Position numbers and translations under genes: made by a program. Source: Anaeramoeba flamelloides (taxonomy: Eukaryota > Metamonada > Anaeramoebidae). Taken from it: DNA of 64,000 nucleotides. The notes beneath the pieces were generated by a model that was not told the origin of the DNA, did no database searches, and saw only the letters and a list, made by a program, of their open reading frames with translations. Shown here in pieces: positions 1 through 12,603 of the stretch. The stretch's first letter is position 1; each line of letters opens with the position of its first letter. The stretch covers positions 10,850,001-10,914,000 of the forward strand of contig JANTQA010000023.1 in assembly GCA_027625915.1 (NCBI GenBank). Reading direction: 5' to 3'.

Positions 1-412
1 TTAATTATTAATCAAAAATATCAAAGTTATCCATCAAGTTTAACAATTCAAAAAATCAGAACATTTACTCATTGCTTAAATAGGTATTACTATATAATAA
101 AAAAAAATATTCAAATAAATTTTGTCCTTTATGTTTAAAATATGAACATAAAGAAATAATAGAAAATATTGATCATTTTTTATGTGTATATCCTTCCTCT
201 GAAAAAAGATAGATTGATATTTCAAAACAAATTACAAGAATTAACATTTATTGAAATAATTTTAATCTGTGTGGTTTTAAATTATTTTCATTTAATAATA
301 ATCGTGAAATCTATGATTTACGCTTAAATTTCTGAAAGTTAATAAAAGTATAAGGACAACTAGAGTGTAATTTATACTTCTTCCTCAATAGAAAAATAAT
401 AAAAAAAAATAT
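1..412 (+). mobile_element. LINE (non-LTR retrotransposon) 3' end, copy 1
   Basis: The sequence encodes the C-terminal zinc-knuckle tail of a LINE reverse transcriptase: an IRTFTHCLNRYYYII block from about base 49, then FCPLCLKYEHKEIIE and NIDHFLCVYPSSEK in a shifted frame, then NNREIYDLRLNF near base 300. The Cys-x2-Cys...His-x3-Cys spacing is the zf-RVT type. Several frame changes and a stop show it is dead. The 3' UTR contains the palindrome-like gagtgtaatttatacttctt (364-383) and ends in an A-rich tail near 412. The 5' part runs off the window. It lies in the same direction as the RasGEF exon that follows, probably inside that gene's intron. It is closely related to the copy at 27468-27860. 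Confidence 0.75.
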
Positions 413-635
413 TGCCACTTTTTTTTCACAGAAAAATTTATTTAATTCTTAATTGATTTTATTACTCAAAGAAAACAAATTGATTATTTTATTTTATTTG
501 AAATAAATCATTTTACTAATAAATCAAATATATTCTAAAATTCAACTTTAATATAATATTTAAAAATGGCTTGAAATAAAACAAAACATTTCATCAATTA
601 TTACAAATGATCAATTTCTTTTTTAAAATTTATAG

Positions 636-1292
636 CCAACTGAATTATTGAATCTTTCATGGAGTAAAGCAAAATATAAGCATAGAGCGCAAAACGTATT
701 GTCGTTTATTCATAGATTTAATGATTTATCCCAGTGGGCAGCAACAACAATATTACATCAAGATAGATTAAAAAAAAGAACGATAAATTTAGACAAGGTG
801 ATTAGAATAGCTGGAAAACTTCGAGAATTGCAAAATTTTAATTCCATAATTTCAATTTTAGCAGGATTAAATTCTGCTTCAATCCATAGATTAAAATTCA
901 CTTGGGGCGATTTACCAAAGGCAACCGATGAATTATTTAAAACCCTCGGAACACAAATGTCTTCAGATCAAGCCTATAAAACATATAGACACATACTTCA
1001 TGACTTAAATCCACCATGTATCCCTTATCTTGGCGTTTATTTAACTGATCTTACATTTATTGAAGATGGTAACCCAAACAAAATTGACGGACTGATTAAC
1101 TTTTATAAAAGAAGATTGGTTTACGCCGTAATTGAGGAAATAAAACAATACCAATTTAAACCATATTCCTTTCAGCCTATACATCAAATTTCTACACACC
1201 TTGAAAAATTAAAAATATGGGATGAAAATGAGTGTTATAGTAAATCACTGAAATATGAACCAAGAAAAGCAAAAAAATCTGCAATTAAATAA
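636..1292 (+). CDS. RasGEF (CDC25-like) domain protein, 3'-terminal exon, partial
   Basis: Guanine-nucleotide exchange factor for Ras-like GTPases. The exon starts after the acceptor TTTATAG at 635 with PTELLNLSWSKAK and runs to TAA. The catalytic domain is clear: ERAxN-like KHRAQNVLSFIHRFND, LRELQNFNSIISILAGLNS, and the family hallmark NPPCIPYLGVYLTDLTFIEDGNP followed by GLINFYKRR. This is roughly the last 200 residues of a RasGEF domain; only about 25 basic residues follow it. The N-terminal part of the domain (and any RasGEF_N module) must be in exons left of base 1, because 1-412 is LINE sequence and 413-635 shows no coding. Family assignment is firm; which Ras it acts on cannot be told. 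Confidence 0.9.
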   Translation, partial: PTELLNLSWSKAKYKHRAQNVLSFIHRFNDLSQWAATTILHQDRLKKRTINLDKVIRIAGKLRELQNFNSIISILAGLNSASIHRLKFTWGDLPKATDELFKTLGTQMSSDQAYKTYRHILHDLNPPCIPYLGVYLTDLTFIEDGNPNKIDGLINFYKRRLVYAVIEEIKQYQFKPYSFQPIHQISTHLEKLKIWDENECYSKSLKYEPRKAKKSAIK

Positions 1293-4156
1293 ATAACTAA
1301 ATAACCAACAATAAATTTAAATAAACCAACGACAATAAATATAAATAATTATAATCATAATTTTCTATTTCTTTTTAGATAACTAAAATTTAAAACAAAA
1401 CAAAAAAAAAAATAAAAAAAATTATTAAAATTTATATTTTTTTTTTTTTCATTTATTTCTTGTAAAAATTGTCTGGTTATTAGAATCAAAAAAATTATTA
1501 ACAGTTAACATTATTAGAAGCATTTTTTTGTGAATAATTTGAATAAGATATATATGTTTACCTCTGCAAATCAAATAGATTTACAAATTAATTTTTAAAA
1601 TCTTTTTTAAAAATAATTGATATAAAATTTGTATTTTATAAAGTAAATTTCTTCTGTAATAAATAATTTGATAACGAATAGAATTAAAAGTGCAAAATAC
1701 AATAATTTTTTTGATTGAAAATTGATCCAATTTTGTTTCTTTGTTATTTTTTATTAATAGAATTTCTTTAGGAATATATGTTTGTTTGTCGACTAATAAC
1801 TTTTCTAATAAAAAATAATTAGTACCTCACAAGTCAGTTGAATGTGTTATTAAGGTTTCTTTTTAATTGTGATGTTTAATAATTATCCTATTTGGGAAAT
1901 ATTTTACTTTTATATTGAAGAATATTATCTAAAAAATCCCCATTTTGAAAAGTTAACTATTTGAGTGAACATAACCCAAAATCATCGATTCTTCTCTAAA
2001 AGGCTTTAGTTGAAGAAATGGGATTTATTTGATTTACTAAACTCTAATAAATCCAACTTTTTTCTTCTTATGTGCTCATCTGAAAAAGGAATAACAACCC
2101 CAATAAAAACAATTTTGATTTATTAAAATTGTAAGAAGAAAAACATTCATAATTTTATTTAAATCAGTTTAATATTATATCTATTAAAATACAAATATTC
2201 AGATTACCTTAAATATTATTTCATAATCAACAATAATATAAATTATCCACAAAATAAATACACTATGCTTTTCAAATCAATGGACGGGGCAGGTTTTGTG
2301 GAAGTCATGCCCCCACAAAAAATTCAAATATACTTTTCAAGAGAAAATTATTTTGTTTATATGACTGAGAAAAATTGATTTTCGATAAAAACACCAAACT
2401 TTGAAAAAATGTGAATTTAAGTGTTTATTATTCTCAACATCCCCATCCCCCTCTTTCAGCTTTGATTATTTGTATATAAATTCTTTGAAGATTAAGTTAT
2501 TTGAATTGCCTTGATTTATCAAAGTGTGAATAAGGTACAGCTTATAAATTTTAAATTATATTTTTTTATTTTTTTGTTTTTTGTACTTTGTAGATTTTTT
2601 ATATCAATAAAAAAGAAATAAAATTACATGTAGGTACTTTTAATTTAATATTTTTTTTATAATTTTTACTCAAATTTTAATTGTGAATCTAAAACAAAAA
2701 ATCATTAAAGTCAGTTATACTTTTAATACACAAACTTTCAACAAAATTTATCGTAAATTGAGAATCTCAATTTAATACACATTTTGAAATTTTTTTTTAC
2801 ACAAATTATTTTAAAAGAATTTGAATTTTGTGACCTAATATGATGTTATTTTTGTGTCTTAAATTTCTATCAAAGTTTGTAACTTAAAAGTTGAACTGGT
2901 TGTATTGCAGGTTTTTGAATTAATAATAGTGTAAAATTTTCACTTACTTTTCCTTAAGTTTCTTTTACAAAAAGAGTTCTTCTCAGAATTAGGTTGTAAT
3001 TTATTTCTTTTTAAAAAAGTGAATTGAAAAGGAAGTTAAAATTTTGTACTTAACTATCTTTCAAAATCATTGGCCCATTAAAAATCAAATTGTAAAGAAA
3101 AATATTTTTAATAATTCAAGTTATCTATTATAATATAAAAATTTCGATTTTATTATTCAATATTATACTCAAGAGATATTTATTTTTTGTCTAAAAATAT
3201 AAGAAAAAAAAATAAAAAAAACTGTTAAAAAAAATTGGGACCTTTATTTTGAAATAAGCATTACATAAAAAATAGAAAATTTTTAAAATTAAAAACCCCC
3301 ATTTATTGATTCTCCTTCCATTTGAATAATTAAATCTAATCTCTTTTTCCCAGATTTGAAACCAATTTTTTCATTAATTCATCTGTTACTTCTTTCCAAA
3401 TTTTTCATTTTTATTTTCCATTTTAAAAAAACACTGTTGAAAAAATAAAAAAGAGAAAAAATGATACATTTTCAAACTTTTCATTGTGAGTGGAAAAACT
3501 TCAAAAGGATACAAAAGCAATTCAAAATTCAAATGTAAGATGGGCCATTTATTATGAAATTTAGTTTATTTATAATTCAAATACCAGTATTTTTTTAATT
3601 TAAATATTTTTAAAGTATTTAACCTTGGAAAACAAATATATTATCAAGTAAGAATAATATACTTTATTTCTCTGATCTATTATGTTTAATACAAACCCTT
3701 AAGGATCATTGAAAAAAGAATTGAAAAAAAATTTTACTTTTATTTGAATTTTAGAATTTCATAAAGTTATTGTTTTTCAGTAACCCTAAATACTTTTATT
3801 CATTTTTCATTAGTAGTTCGACCATGAGATAATAAAATAGGTTCAATAAAAAAAGGTCCAAACAATAAATATAAAGAACAATTTCAATTTTTAACTTAAA
3901 AATTATTTTACAATAAAAAATAGGATATAGTGTGAAAATTGATTCCAAATTTATCGATCGAATACTACTATGAGAGTAACTTTAAAGTTCAAAATTCTTT
4001 TTACCAAACTCTTTTTTATATACACCCAATAGGGTTTCCATATTTTCATTTATTCAATTACAACCAAGTTTAACATTATAAATAAATCATTTTTTTTAAA
4101 AATACATTTTTACATTTATCTTTCTATTAATTTAAAATTAACAATAAAGAATTAAA
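1293..4156. other. AT-rich intergenic spacer
   Basis: No convincing gene on either strand. It contains one palindromic repeat (2702-2908, listed separately) and otherwise simple A/T-rich sequence with many poly-T and poly-A runs. The last 100 bases carry the HOOK gene promoter and leader, without a recognisable motif beyond TATA-like tracts (TTTTATATACACCC near 4013). Confidence 0.6.
2702..2908. mobile_element. Family K palindromic MITE-like element, copy 1
   Basis: About 200 bases with inverted ends: the left end GTCAGTTATACTTTTAA followed by ACAAACTTTC matches the reverse complement of the right end (ACCAGTTCAACTTTTAA, ACAAACTTTG). A second copy of the same size and layout lies at 13783-13988. 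It has no coding capacity. The palindromic form and dispersal suggest a non-autonomous DNA element. Confidence 0.5.
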
Positions 4157-4460
4157 ATGGATCAAAACGAAGAATTTGAAACACTTCTTGAATGGGTAAC
4201 CATTATTTTATTACTCAAATTCCAAAATTTTTTTCTTTTAATCAAAAACACTCAAAACAAACCAAAAAAAATTAAAAATTTAATTTCTATTAATACTTCA
4301 ATAGGTGAATGACTTAAACCTTCTTTCACCAGTTTCAAAAGTTCATTCTTTTAATGATGGTGTTATTTTTTCAAAAATCCTTTTTCAAATGTAATATGTT
4401 CAAACTTTTTTTTCTTTGATTGTTTTGAAATTAAAAAAAATTAACTAACCGTTAAATTAA

Positions 4461-4503
<43 letters not shown>

Positions 4504-6627
4504 GATCCTGAATGCACTGACCTTGATCACAAAAACGAAGAAGGACTAAACCCATATAGCGATTGGATTGATCGAGTAAAAAATTTAAAGAAAGTCTATA
4601 AAGAATTACTCTATTTTTATTTAAACAAACTCGGAAAAAATCTTGATCCAATCAACATAATCACCCTCTCAAGAAACAACAAACCAGATTTAGTGTGTCA
4701 ATTTTTAAAATATTTATTATACGCCTCGATGTATTGCGAGAGAAAGTCAAAGTTTGTCAAAAAAATAACAAGACTATCAAAGAAAACACAATTATCAATA
4801 ATGAAAATTATCAAAAATTTAATGGAATCGAAGAACGGGCAGGTTACCTTGACCAACAAACAAAAGGAAAACGAAAACGAGAAAAGAAAAAAGGAAAACG
4901 AAAATACAAATGAAAAAGAGCTCTTAAAAAACATTTTCCAATTAAAAGAAACCGTTGATCAACAAAAAGAGGAATTAAATAAAAAAACCAAAACACTCAA
5001 AGAACAATCCAAGATTATTCAACAGTCAACTGACAAAATCAAGGAAATGAAAGAGGAAAAAACGGAAATAACGAAAAAAATCAAATCGCTAGAAAAAGAG
5101 AACGATCAAATGTATAATCATTTAAAAAAATATGAAACCAAATATGAGAAATTAAAAAAAAGCCATTTAACTTTGGGGCAGGAATTAGAATCAAAGTATG
5201 ATCAAGAACTAGAAAAGATAATGATCGAAAACACACGACTGAAAGAAACGGAAAAGCAAAAACTAAGATTAGAATATGAAATAATTGAATTGAATGAACA
5301 ATTGGAAGAATTTAAAAAATTGGAGACTTTACATAAGCTTTATAAAGAAAAAATCGAACAAATTCCACAATTAAAGGACTCTCTGATTTTACTGGAAAAG
5401 AGGAACGAAGAACTATTAAGTCAAATAGAGCAACTCAACGATCAGCTAGAAAAAAACAGCCAATTACAAAACAATTACGAGGTTACAAAGGATGAAAACC
5501 AGGAATTAAAAATTGAAAACCAACATTATAAATCTTCATATGAAAGGACAAAGAATGAACTCAATGAGGCAATCAAAAGCCGTAACGAGGGCTTGGTCAA
5601 ATACGAAGAACTTTCAAGAAAGAATACATTGATCAACAACGAATTGATCGAATTAAAAGAACAACTGAAAATCAATAACATCTGCAACGACAATTCAAAC
5701 AATCCAAATAACAATAATAACAACAGCGAAAACAATAATTTTTCAATGTCCGTTCATTGGGAAAATGAATTTTTAAAAAAGCAATTAACAAAATTACAAT
5801 CAGAGTTTGATAAATTTATCAAATTAGGGCAAATGCAAGAAACAACAGAAAACGAACACGAGGACAGATTGAAACAACTACTAAAGAACACGCAGGATTC
5901 CAAATTAAAAGTTGAACAGCAATTGATTTCCATGGGTAAGAAAAATATCCAACTTGAATCTCAATTAGAAACCACAAAGTCCGAACTGGAGATAATAAAA
6001 GGAACTTTAGAATTGAAAAATCAAGACAATTCGTCTCAAAATATTATTAAAAGTTTGGAAGACAAATTGATCCAATCAACAAATTCCAAAAAAATACTCT
6101 TAAAAAAATTAACAGATCAAGAAAAAAATAAAGAAAATTTAATGCTTCAATTGAAAAATTCTTTAGAAGAAAAAGTAAAACTAAACCAGCAATTCCAGAA
6201 TTCTCAAAATAAACTATTTGAGACAGAAAAGTTAGTTATATCTTCCAAAAACAGAGAGAAAAACGCCGCTTTAAAAATTACAGAATACCGAAAGTCTATT
6301 AAAAATTGCCTTTTGAAAATCCAAAAAAAGGAACAAACCATCAACCATTTCTCCATGAAATTAAAACAAAGCGAGCAAATTAAACAACACTTGGAAAAAA
6401 GATTATTAGAAAATGCCAAAAAAAGAGGCCAAATCATTTGCCAAAATAAAGACTCACAATATTGGAAAAAGAAATTTTTAGAAAAAACAAATAATTTAGA
6501 AAAGGAAAACCAACTAATAACATCATCAATTTATTCTTTAGGATCAGAAATCTTAAGAATTAGAAATCAAAATTTTAACAAACCAACCCAGAATAAAAGA
6601 AAAAGATATTTTTATGAAAAAAATTAA
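4157..6627 (+). CDS. HOOK-domain coiled-coil protein (dynein cargo-adaptor type)
   Basis: Three exons: 4157-4195, 4305-4390 and 4503-6627, giving 749 residues with all phases closing. The N-terminus (MDQNEEFETLLEWVNDLNLL, then FNDGVIFSKILFQIDPEC) is the HOOK/calponin-homology-like fold, to about residue 160, including the typical WVNxLNL and DGVxxxxIxxxIDP positions. The rest is nearly continuous coiled coil rich in Gln, Glu, Lys and Asn, with an Asn-rich break (NNSNNPNNNNNNSENNN). In known HOOK proteins the N-domain binds dynein light intermediate chain and the coiled coil links dynein to dynactin and vesicles. The conserved C-terminal cargo region of animal HOOKs is not recognisable. The second intron ends in 39 adenines directly before the AG, and TTAACTAAC at 4441 is a good branch-site candidate. 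Confidence 0.85.
4463..4501 (+). repeat. Homopolymer A(39) abutting a 3' splice site
   Basis: An uninterrupted run of 39 A that ends in the AG acceptor of HOOK intron 2 (exon 3 starts at 4503). It replaces the usual pyrimidine tract on the sense strand. Confidence 0.9.
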
Positions 6628-6896
6628 TTTTTTTTTCCTTGCTATGGTTTTTTTTTTTTATGATTCGAAAATTCTTTAAAATTTTCTATATTCTATATTC
6701 TATCTATTTATTTCCCATTTCTCCATATTTATTAGTTTTTAATTCTTTTTTTTTTTTATAATAAAATTTGATTATTTCTTTTTCTTTTTATATTTTTTGT
6801 ACTTTAATTTTTTTTCAATGTGATTCGGGCGCGCGGGTGGTATCTTAGAAAAGATAAATAAACATTCAAAAAATTAAGACTGATAATACCTTCTAG

Positions 6897-7024
<128 letters not shown>

Positions 7025-7077
7025 CTAACAGAAAAATAATCCGATTGTAAACCCTTTTTTAGTAAAATTTCAATAAG

Positions 7078-7790
7078 AAAAAATCAGAAATGCTTATTTC
7101 AGAAATTGTAACTCACCTTTTTTTTTAAGTTTTTGGTTTTATTGTTATTAGATTTTCAAAATATCAGGTTTTTATATGTTTTGAATAATTTCAAAATAAA
7201 GTAGTAATGATATTTAATAATTGATTGTTCTTGAATATTAATGAATAAAAAAATTTTTTTTTTCAATTTATTATTTCAAACAAGTTACAATTTTTAAAAT
7301 ATTGTTTACAATTTGTTTAATTATTGTAAAATAAAAAATTTTTGAGTTTAAGGTTCTCTATGTGATTAGTGGAATAGAACAAATTCTCTAAGTTTTTTCA
7401 AAATTTCTATTCAAAATAAATTTTCATTTTGTAGATAAGATCATTTTTTATAATTTTGTCAAATTCTTTATCTTTTTTCTTTTCTATCTTTTCATTTTCT
7501 TTTTTTTTTTTTTGGTAAAAGATCATGTGGAAGAAAAAAAAATCTTCGAAAAGAGACATAATAACTAAGAAAATTGAGAATATATTATGTATTTTAAAAT
7601 GAATTTCATTATTAGCAAAAACTATTTTTGTTAACTTTTTTAGAGTAATAGTTCATTAAAAAAAAAAAATCAGTAATACTTGTTTCAATAATTGTGACTC
7701 ACTTTTTTTTTTTTTTGGTTTTATTTTTTTAATATATCAAATTTTTTTTTCATATTTAGAATGATTCAAAAGTGAATTACAAATCAGATT
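7078..7790. repeat. Pair of diverged ~120-bp direct repeats
   Basis: The block at 7078-7200 (AAAATCAGAAATGCTTATTTC, then AACTCAC, a T tract, and TTGGTTTTATT) recurs at 7660-7790 with the same order of motifs (AAAATCAGTAATACTTGTTTC, GACTCAC, T tract, TTGGTTTTATT). Same orientation. Element type unknown. Confidence 0.55.
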
Positions 7791-9858
7791 GTATTCTTAG
7801 TTGTTTTTGATTAGTAAAGGATATATACTCAATTTTTTATTTCAGGCGATCCACAGTTTGAGAAATGTAGTTTATATAAATTCACATTAGAAATTGCTTA
7901 TTAATATATATATATATTCTCAAAAATAACATTTTTTTAAGCTTCTTGTTTTTTTGTTAAATTAGTTTTTCAACATTCTTTTACAAAATAAATTATTTAG
8001 ATTCCCTTTCAGTATATTTTATTTTATATTTATATCTTCTCAACACTTTTAGATTACTAAAAATAGTTAAAGAATCGGTAAAAAAATTGTAGATCATTAA
8101 TTTAGAATAGTTCATAAACCTTTGAATTGTAAAGTTATTTATCAATAATTCTTCGTAAAATTTTCTCAAATCTAAATGAGACTATTCCCATTTCTAAGTT
8201 GGAAATTAAAAATGACTTAATTACGAGAGTGTTTCAATAAAATTCGTAAAAATTATTATTTTCTCAATTCACTGTTAAATAAAACAATTTGTCACTCCAC
8301 ATAAACACAAAAATCGATTTTGGTGGAAAAAAAAATTATTTTTTGAATCTTTTTGATAAAAACCTGATGGTTATTGAATATTATAATGTAGAATTTTTTT
8401 AAATTTTTTTTTTTAATAACGTTTATTTCTTAGCTTGTGATAATAAATAGACTTTTCATGATACAAAATCCAAAAAACATTCAATTTTCCTAACAAACCG
8501 ATCAAATTATATTATATTTTATTTTTTCTTATTCAAATTATTTTCCATTTTTTCCATTTTTTTTTTTTTTTTCATTTTTTCTTATCGAAAGTTAAATTTA
8601 ATGAAATTGAAATACAAATTTATCTATTCAAAATCATCAAGCTAAAAAAGTTTTACAACTAAACCAACACGTAGAAATTAACCCAATGGCCATTTATTAA
8701 AACAAATTGAATTGATTTTTTTTTCATTTTTACCTTTTCATTTTTAATCTTTTTTTTTTTCTATTATCTAAAGAACAATGTGGAGAACCGAATAAATTAA
8801 TTATTCATAAAAAAATAAGTTAAATACATTTTATAAAAAAATAAACTCTAACTTTTACAAGGACTCTTTACTCAACTGTTTTACATTTTTATAGGTAGAA
8901 TTACCCGTTATAAGTTTCAAATACATAAAATATTTTTAACTTTATCAATTATTTGAGATCAGTAAAAATTCAACTTTGAATCGATATAAATTAATAATTA
9001 AATTTTCTTAATCAAATCTTCAAATAATTTTAAAAAAATTTCGAAAGATGTTTATAATTTATTTTTAATTTCAAACAAAAAATTGAAAAAAATAATTTTT
9101 TAAACGCCAAAAAATGAAAAAAAAATAAGTAATTTTAATCCAATTATTTAAATTCTATAATTTTTAAATTTACTTTTTAAAAAAGATTTTATATTTAAAT
9201 TATTTTTTATGTATTTTTTTTTCTAATAATTTACTAATAATATTCCCGAAACCTTTATTCTCTCTTCACCATTTTTTTTTGCCGCTAATTATTAAATAAC
9301 TAAAAACAGCTTGATACATCACCCATACACTTAAGACAAATATTTATCTCATGAAACAAACACAATTTATAGGTTCTTATTATTGAGTACCATAAAAATT
9401 TATTTTATCTCAAAAAAAAAAAAAAAAAACCATAATCCTTTAAAGTAACCAAAATTTTCTTAATCCCCCCCCTACCTAATTTTGTCCAATTTAGAAATAA
9501 AAGTTACAATTAAAATTGATTCTTAATATTAATTTTTATATTTGTAAGAAAATATAAAAACTTAGAAATTTATCTAAAAAATTTTGTTAATATTATCTTA
9601 AATTTTTCAAGAATTAAAACTTTACAAAAAAAAAATTGATAATTACAAATTTTATTATTTTTTAAATTTCAAACAAAAAATCACCTTTTTGATTCCACAT
9701 TTATAAATCTAACTTGACAAATCAAAAAGTGATAGGCAATGAAAAAAAAAAAAAAATAGATCTTTATGAAACAATTTTTTTTATGCAAACGAGAAGAAAA
9801 AAAGTGATTATTTGTTTTTGATTTATAGTTGTAAATATATTTATATATTTTAATTATT

Positions 9859-12603
9859 TCATTTTTCTTCTATCATTTGGAATAGTGTTGAATAAAAGAG
9901 TTTAAAATCAGGATCAGATTCTAATTTCTGTTTTAATTTTTGATCTTGTTGACTTGTTTTGGGTTCTTTTATAATATCATTAATAATCTTTTGCAATCTT
10001 TCATCACGCAAATAATTTTGAATTTTCTCCGATTGCTTTAATTTTGTGAATATTTCCGAAGGAACGGGTTCGTATTCTTCGTCTGTATCGCTAAATGAGA
10101 CTTGCTTTTGCTTTTGCTTTTGAGATTTTTCAATTAATAATAATTCTTCCTTTTCTTGTTGCTTTTTCTTTAAATTCAGTTCTTGACGCTCTTTGCATAA
10201 TTTTTCTTGATGTTTTTTGAAACAAGCAATTGAACAACTATTTTTATTTTTTTATTTTGTTAAATTCGTTTTTTTTTTTTTTTTAAAATTATATTTTAAA
10301 TTAAAAATTTTTTTCTGATTTATTAGAATTTTTCAAAAAAAAAAAACAATAAATTGAAAAGCCTTTGAAATTTTGTGCAAAAAAAAAGTTGTAAAATAAT
10401 CAAATGAAATTAATTATTTACACAAAAATTGGAATATATACAGATACAGTTTTTTTTTGTGAAAATCTTGATTTGTATTTAATTTATATTTGATTGAATA
10501 AAGATTTTTTTTTTTTTTAAATTAAATCAAAAATATTTTTTTCACACAAATAAATCCAAAAATATCAAACAAAATAATAAAAATATTTTTAATTTTATAG
10601 AGATATATAAAAACAAAAACTCTTGATTTCAAAATGTGATAATTAAAATAAAATAAACATTTTTACTCTCCAATTATGTAAGAAACGCCTGGATTTATAT
10701 ATTCTTTCAAATTTGATTTAATAATAAATGTTAGTGATTCAAGAATATTTGTATGAATGTTTAATATTCAAAGTTATGCTGTCAAATGTAAGTACATATT
10801 TTACCTTCATCAAAATCTAAAAATTGATTACAGATCTCGCAAGTCAATCATAATACATGCCCTTTACCCTTGCAAAATTAAAGAATGTAACTCTCTATCT
10901 TTTTATTTATTTTTTTAATTTATTTTATTCTTTCTCAAAGAAATTCTTATACAAAAATTCTCCTTTCAATGATTTTTATTCACTTTTTTCAGTGTTGATG
11001 CGATTTTACAACTTGCTCTGAGAAAAAATTAAAGTCTTGGGACTGGTATTTGAAAAAAGTAAATCCAATTTCTTCTGAACTAAATGACCCAATCTTTTCT
11101 TTTTTTTTTTTTAAAGGTTTTTTTCAAATAAAAATATTTTCTTCAACAATCAAAAAAAATAAAAAGAATTTCAACAATTTAGCCTTTTTGTAATTTTTAC
11201 CTTTTTAAATTCGTTTTATTGTTCCTCCATTCTACAGAATGGTGTTAGAAAACTCCAAAGTTTCAAAATTTTTTATAATATTTGTAAAAAATTACAAAAA
11301 ATGATTTTCTTTGACTTTTTAAACGAAATTTTCTCTGGCTATCGATCCATTCTGAAGTGAACCTTGAAGGGGTTAATTGTTAACAAGTTCCCACAAGATG
11401 AATGCAATCCTTAAGATCATAAAAAAATTCATTCTGAATTTTAAACTATTAAAAACTCAAACTTTGGCCCACTACTGTTTTTGTTTGTTTTTGAATTGTT
11501 TGAACAAGTGCCTGTGAAGTAAACAAAAGTGAAATTGTCCAAAATCATTGAAGGAAAAACATTGTTTTTGTTTTTCTTGGACATTTCGGATTTTACGTAT
11601 TAGATGTTTAGTAGCGATTACTTATATATACGCGTCAGGAATTATGAATTTAAAGAAAGGTGAGTTAATAGATCTAGATAAAATTTTACATTTAGGGTTT
11701 TTTTTCTCAGAAAATTTGTAATTTGGTAAAACTTCCTTCACAAGAAAAATTTGGAAATTTCCTTGAAAGGGTTTTAAAATCCACCAAAGTCCCTGCTGAG
11801 CTGCACCTCCACTTTGTATTCAAGTATTCTAGAGTTAAAGGTAATGATATAAATATACTTGAAAATCGTCTGGAGAGAAAGTGAAGCAAGAGGTAAACAA
11901 AATTGCTTTTAGTTTTGCCTCATATGTTTCAAAATTTGGAAAAGTTTTTAGATCAAAGCTTGATTGTCCACAAAATCCAAAAAAAAACAAATAATTATAG
12001 TATTTTGATTTTTGAGGAACAAAGAATCAATTAAATGTTTTTTTGACTTGTAACATTATACTCGACCCTCAGAGAGCACAAAATACGGATCGTCTTTCGA
12101 GTGTTTGAGTATAAACCAAATAACATTTTGTTGGGAAAAAAATTTAGAAATAACAAATCTGGGAGATAACAATCTCAAAAAGAATACAACAACAACAATT
12201 TTGAAAATTGGTAGTAGTTGGTCGATCGTTTGTTGGGATGGTATTCATTAAAAAACAAAATCAAATAAACTCAAAATCATATTTTAAGAAATGAATCAAA
12301 GTTTGTCGATCTGATTATCGTTTTGTGTTACAAAGTCTTATAATCTCAATTTTTGGTTGTATTTTTAATGAAACAAAAAAAATTTGTTGTTCAATTACGT
12401 AAGGGTGATCGTTTCAATTCAATTATTTAAAGAACCCCTTTTTTATTAATTATTTTTTTTTTTATGAAACACTAAAGAAACAAACACGGTTTATATAATG
12501 AGTTAAAATAGAAAGATAAAAAGTATGTAACTTACTATGCTAAAGAACAACTTGAACATTTGTAACGTTCTTTTTTTATTTTACAAACTTCACAAACATT
12601 CAT
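9859..12603 (-). CDS. zf-HIT domain protein, ZNHIT3-like
   Basis: Two exons on the minus strand: 12603-12536 and 10237-9859, spliced GTAAGT...TAG, giving 148 residues; phase closes exactly (TA + T = Tyr23). The HIT-type zinc finger is complete: C4, C7, C16, C19, C24, C28, H32, C37, in the pattern CEVC...YKCSSCSLAYCSIACFKKH. After a charged KKKQQEKEE linker, the C-terminus (YLRDERLQKIINDIIKEP, then a hydrophobic LFYSTLFQMIEE end) matches the C-terminal helix region of ZNHIT3/Hit1, which binds NUFIP/Rsa1 in box C/D snoRNP assembly. Human ZNHIT3 is 155 residues, so the length fits. The 2298-base intron interrupts the finger itself. The 68-base first exon is easily missed. Confidence 0.8.
10238..12535 (-). 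other. Long intron of the ZNHIT3-like gene
   Basis: GT-AG intron of 2298 bases. Mostly AT-rich sequence; less AT-rich patches at 11330-11470 and 12060-12120 show no readable protein. A plus-strand exon-like island at 11644-11840 is listed separately. Confidence 0.7.
11644..11840 (+). pseudogene. Possible cyclin-like exon pair nested in opposite-strand intron
   Basis: A small ATG exon (11644-11659) ends at a GTGAGT donor. If joined to the AG at 11744 it reads MNLKK then EKFGNFLERVLKSTKV and PAELHLHFVFKYSRVK, ending at a GTAATG donor (11840). The LERVLKSTK...Y.R spacing resembles the start of a Pho80-type cyclin box. No downstream exon with the rest of a cyclin box (the KxxDD region) was found before 12600, so this may be a fragment, a decayed copy or chance. 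A nearer AG (11710) would give an early stop. Low confidence. Confidence 0.25.
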
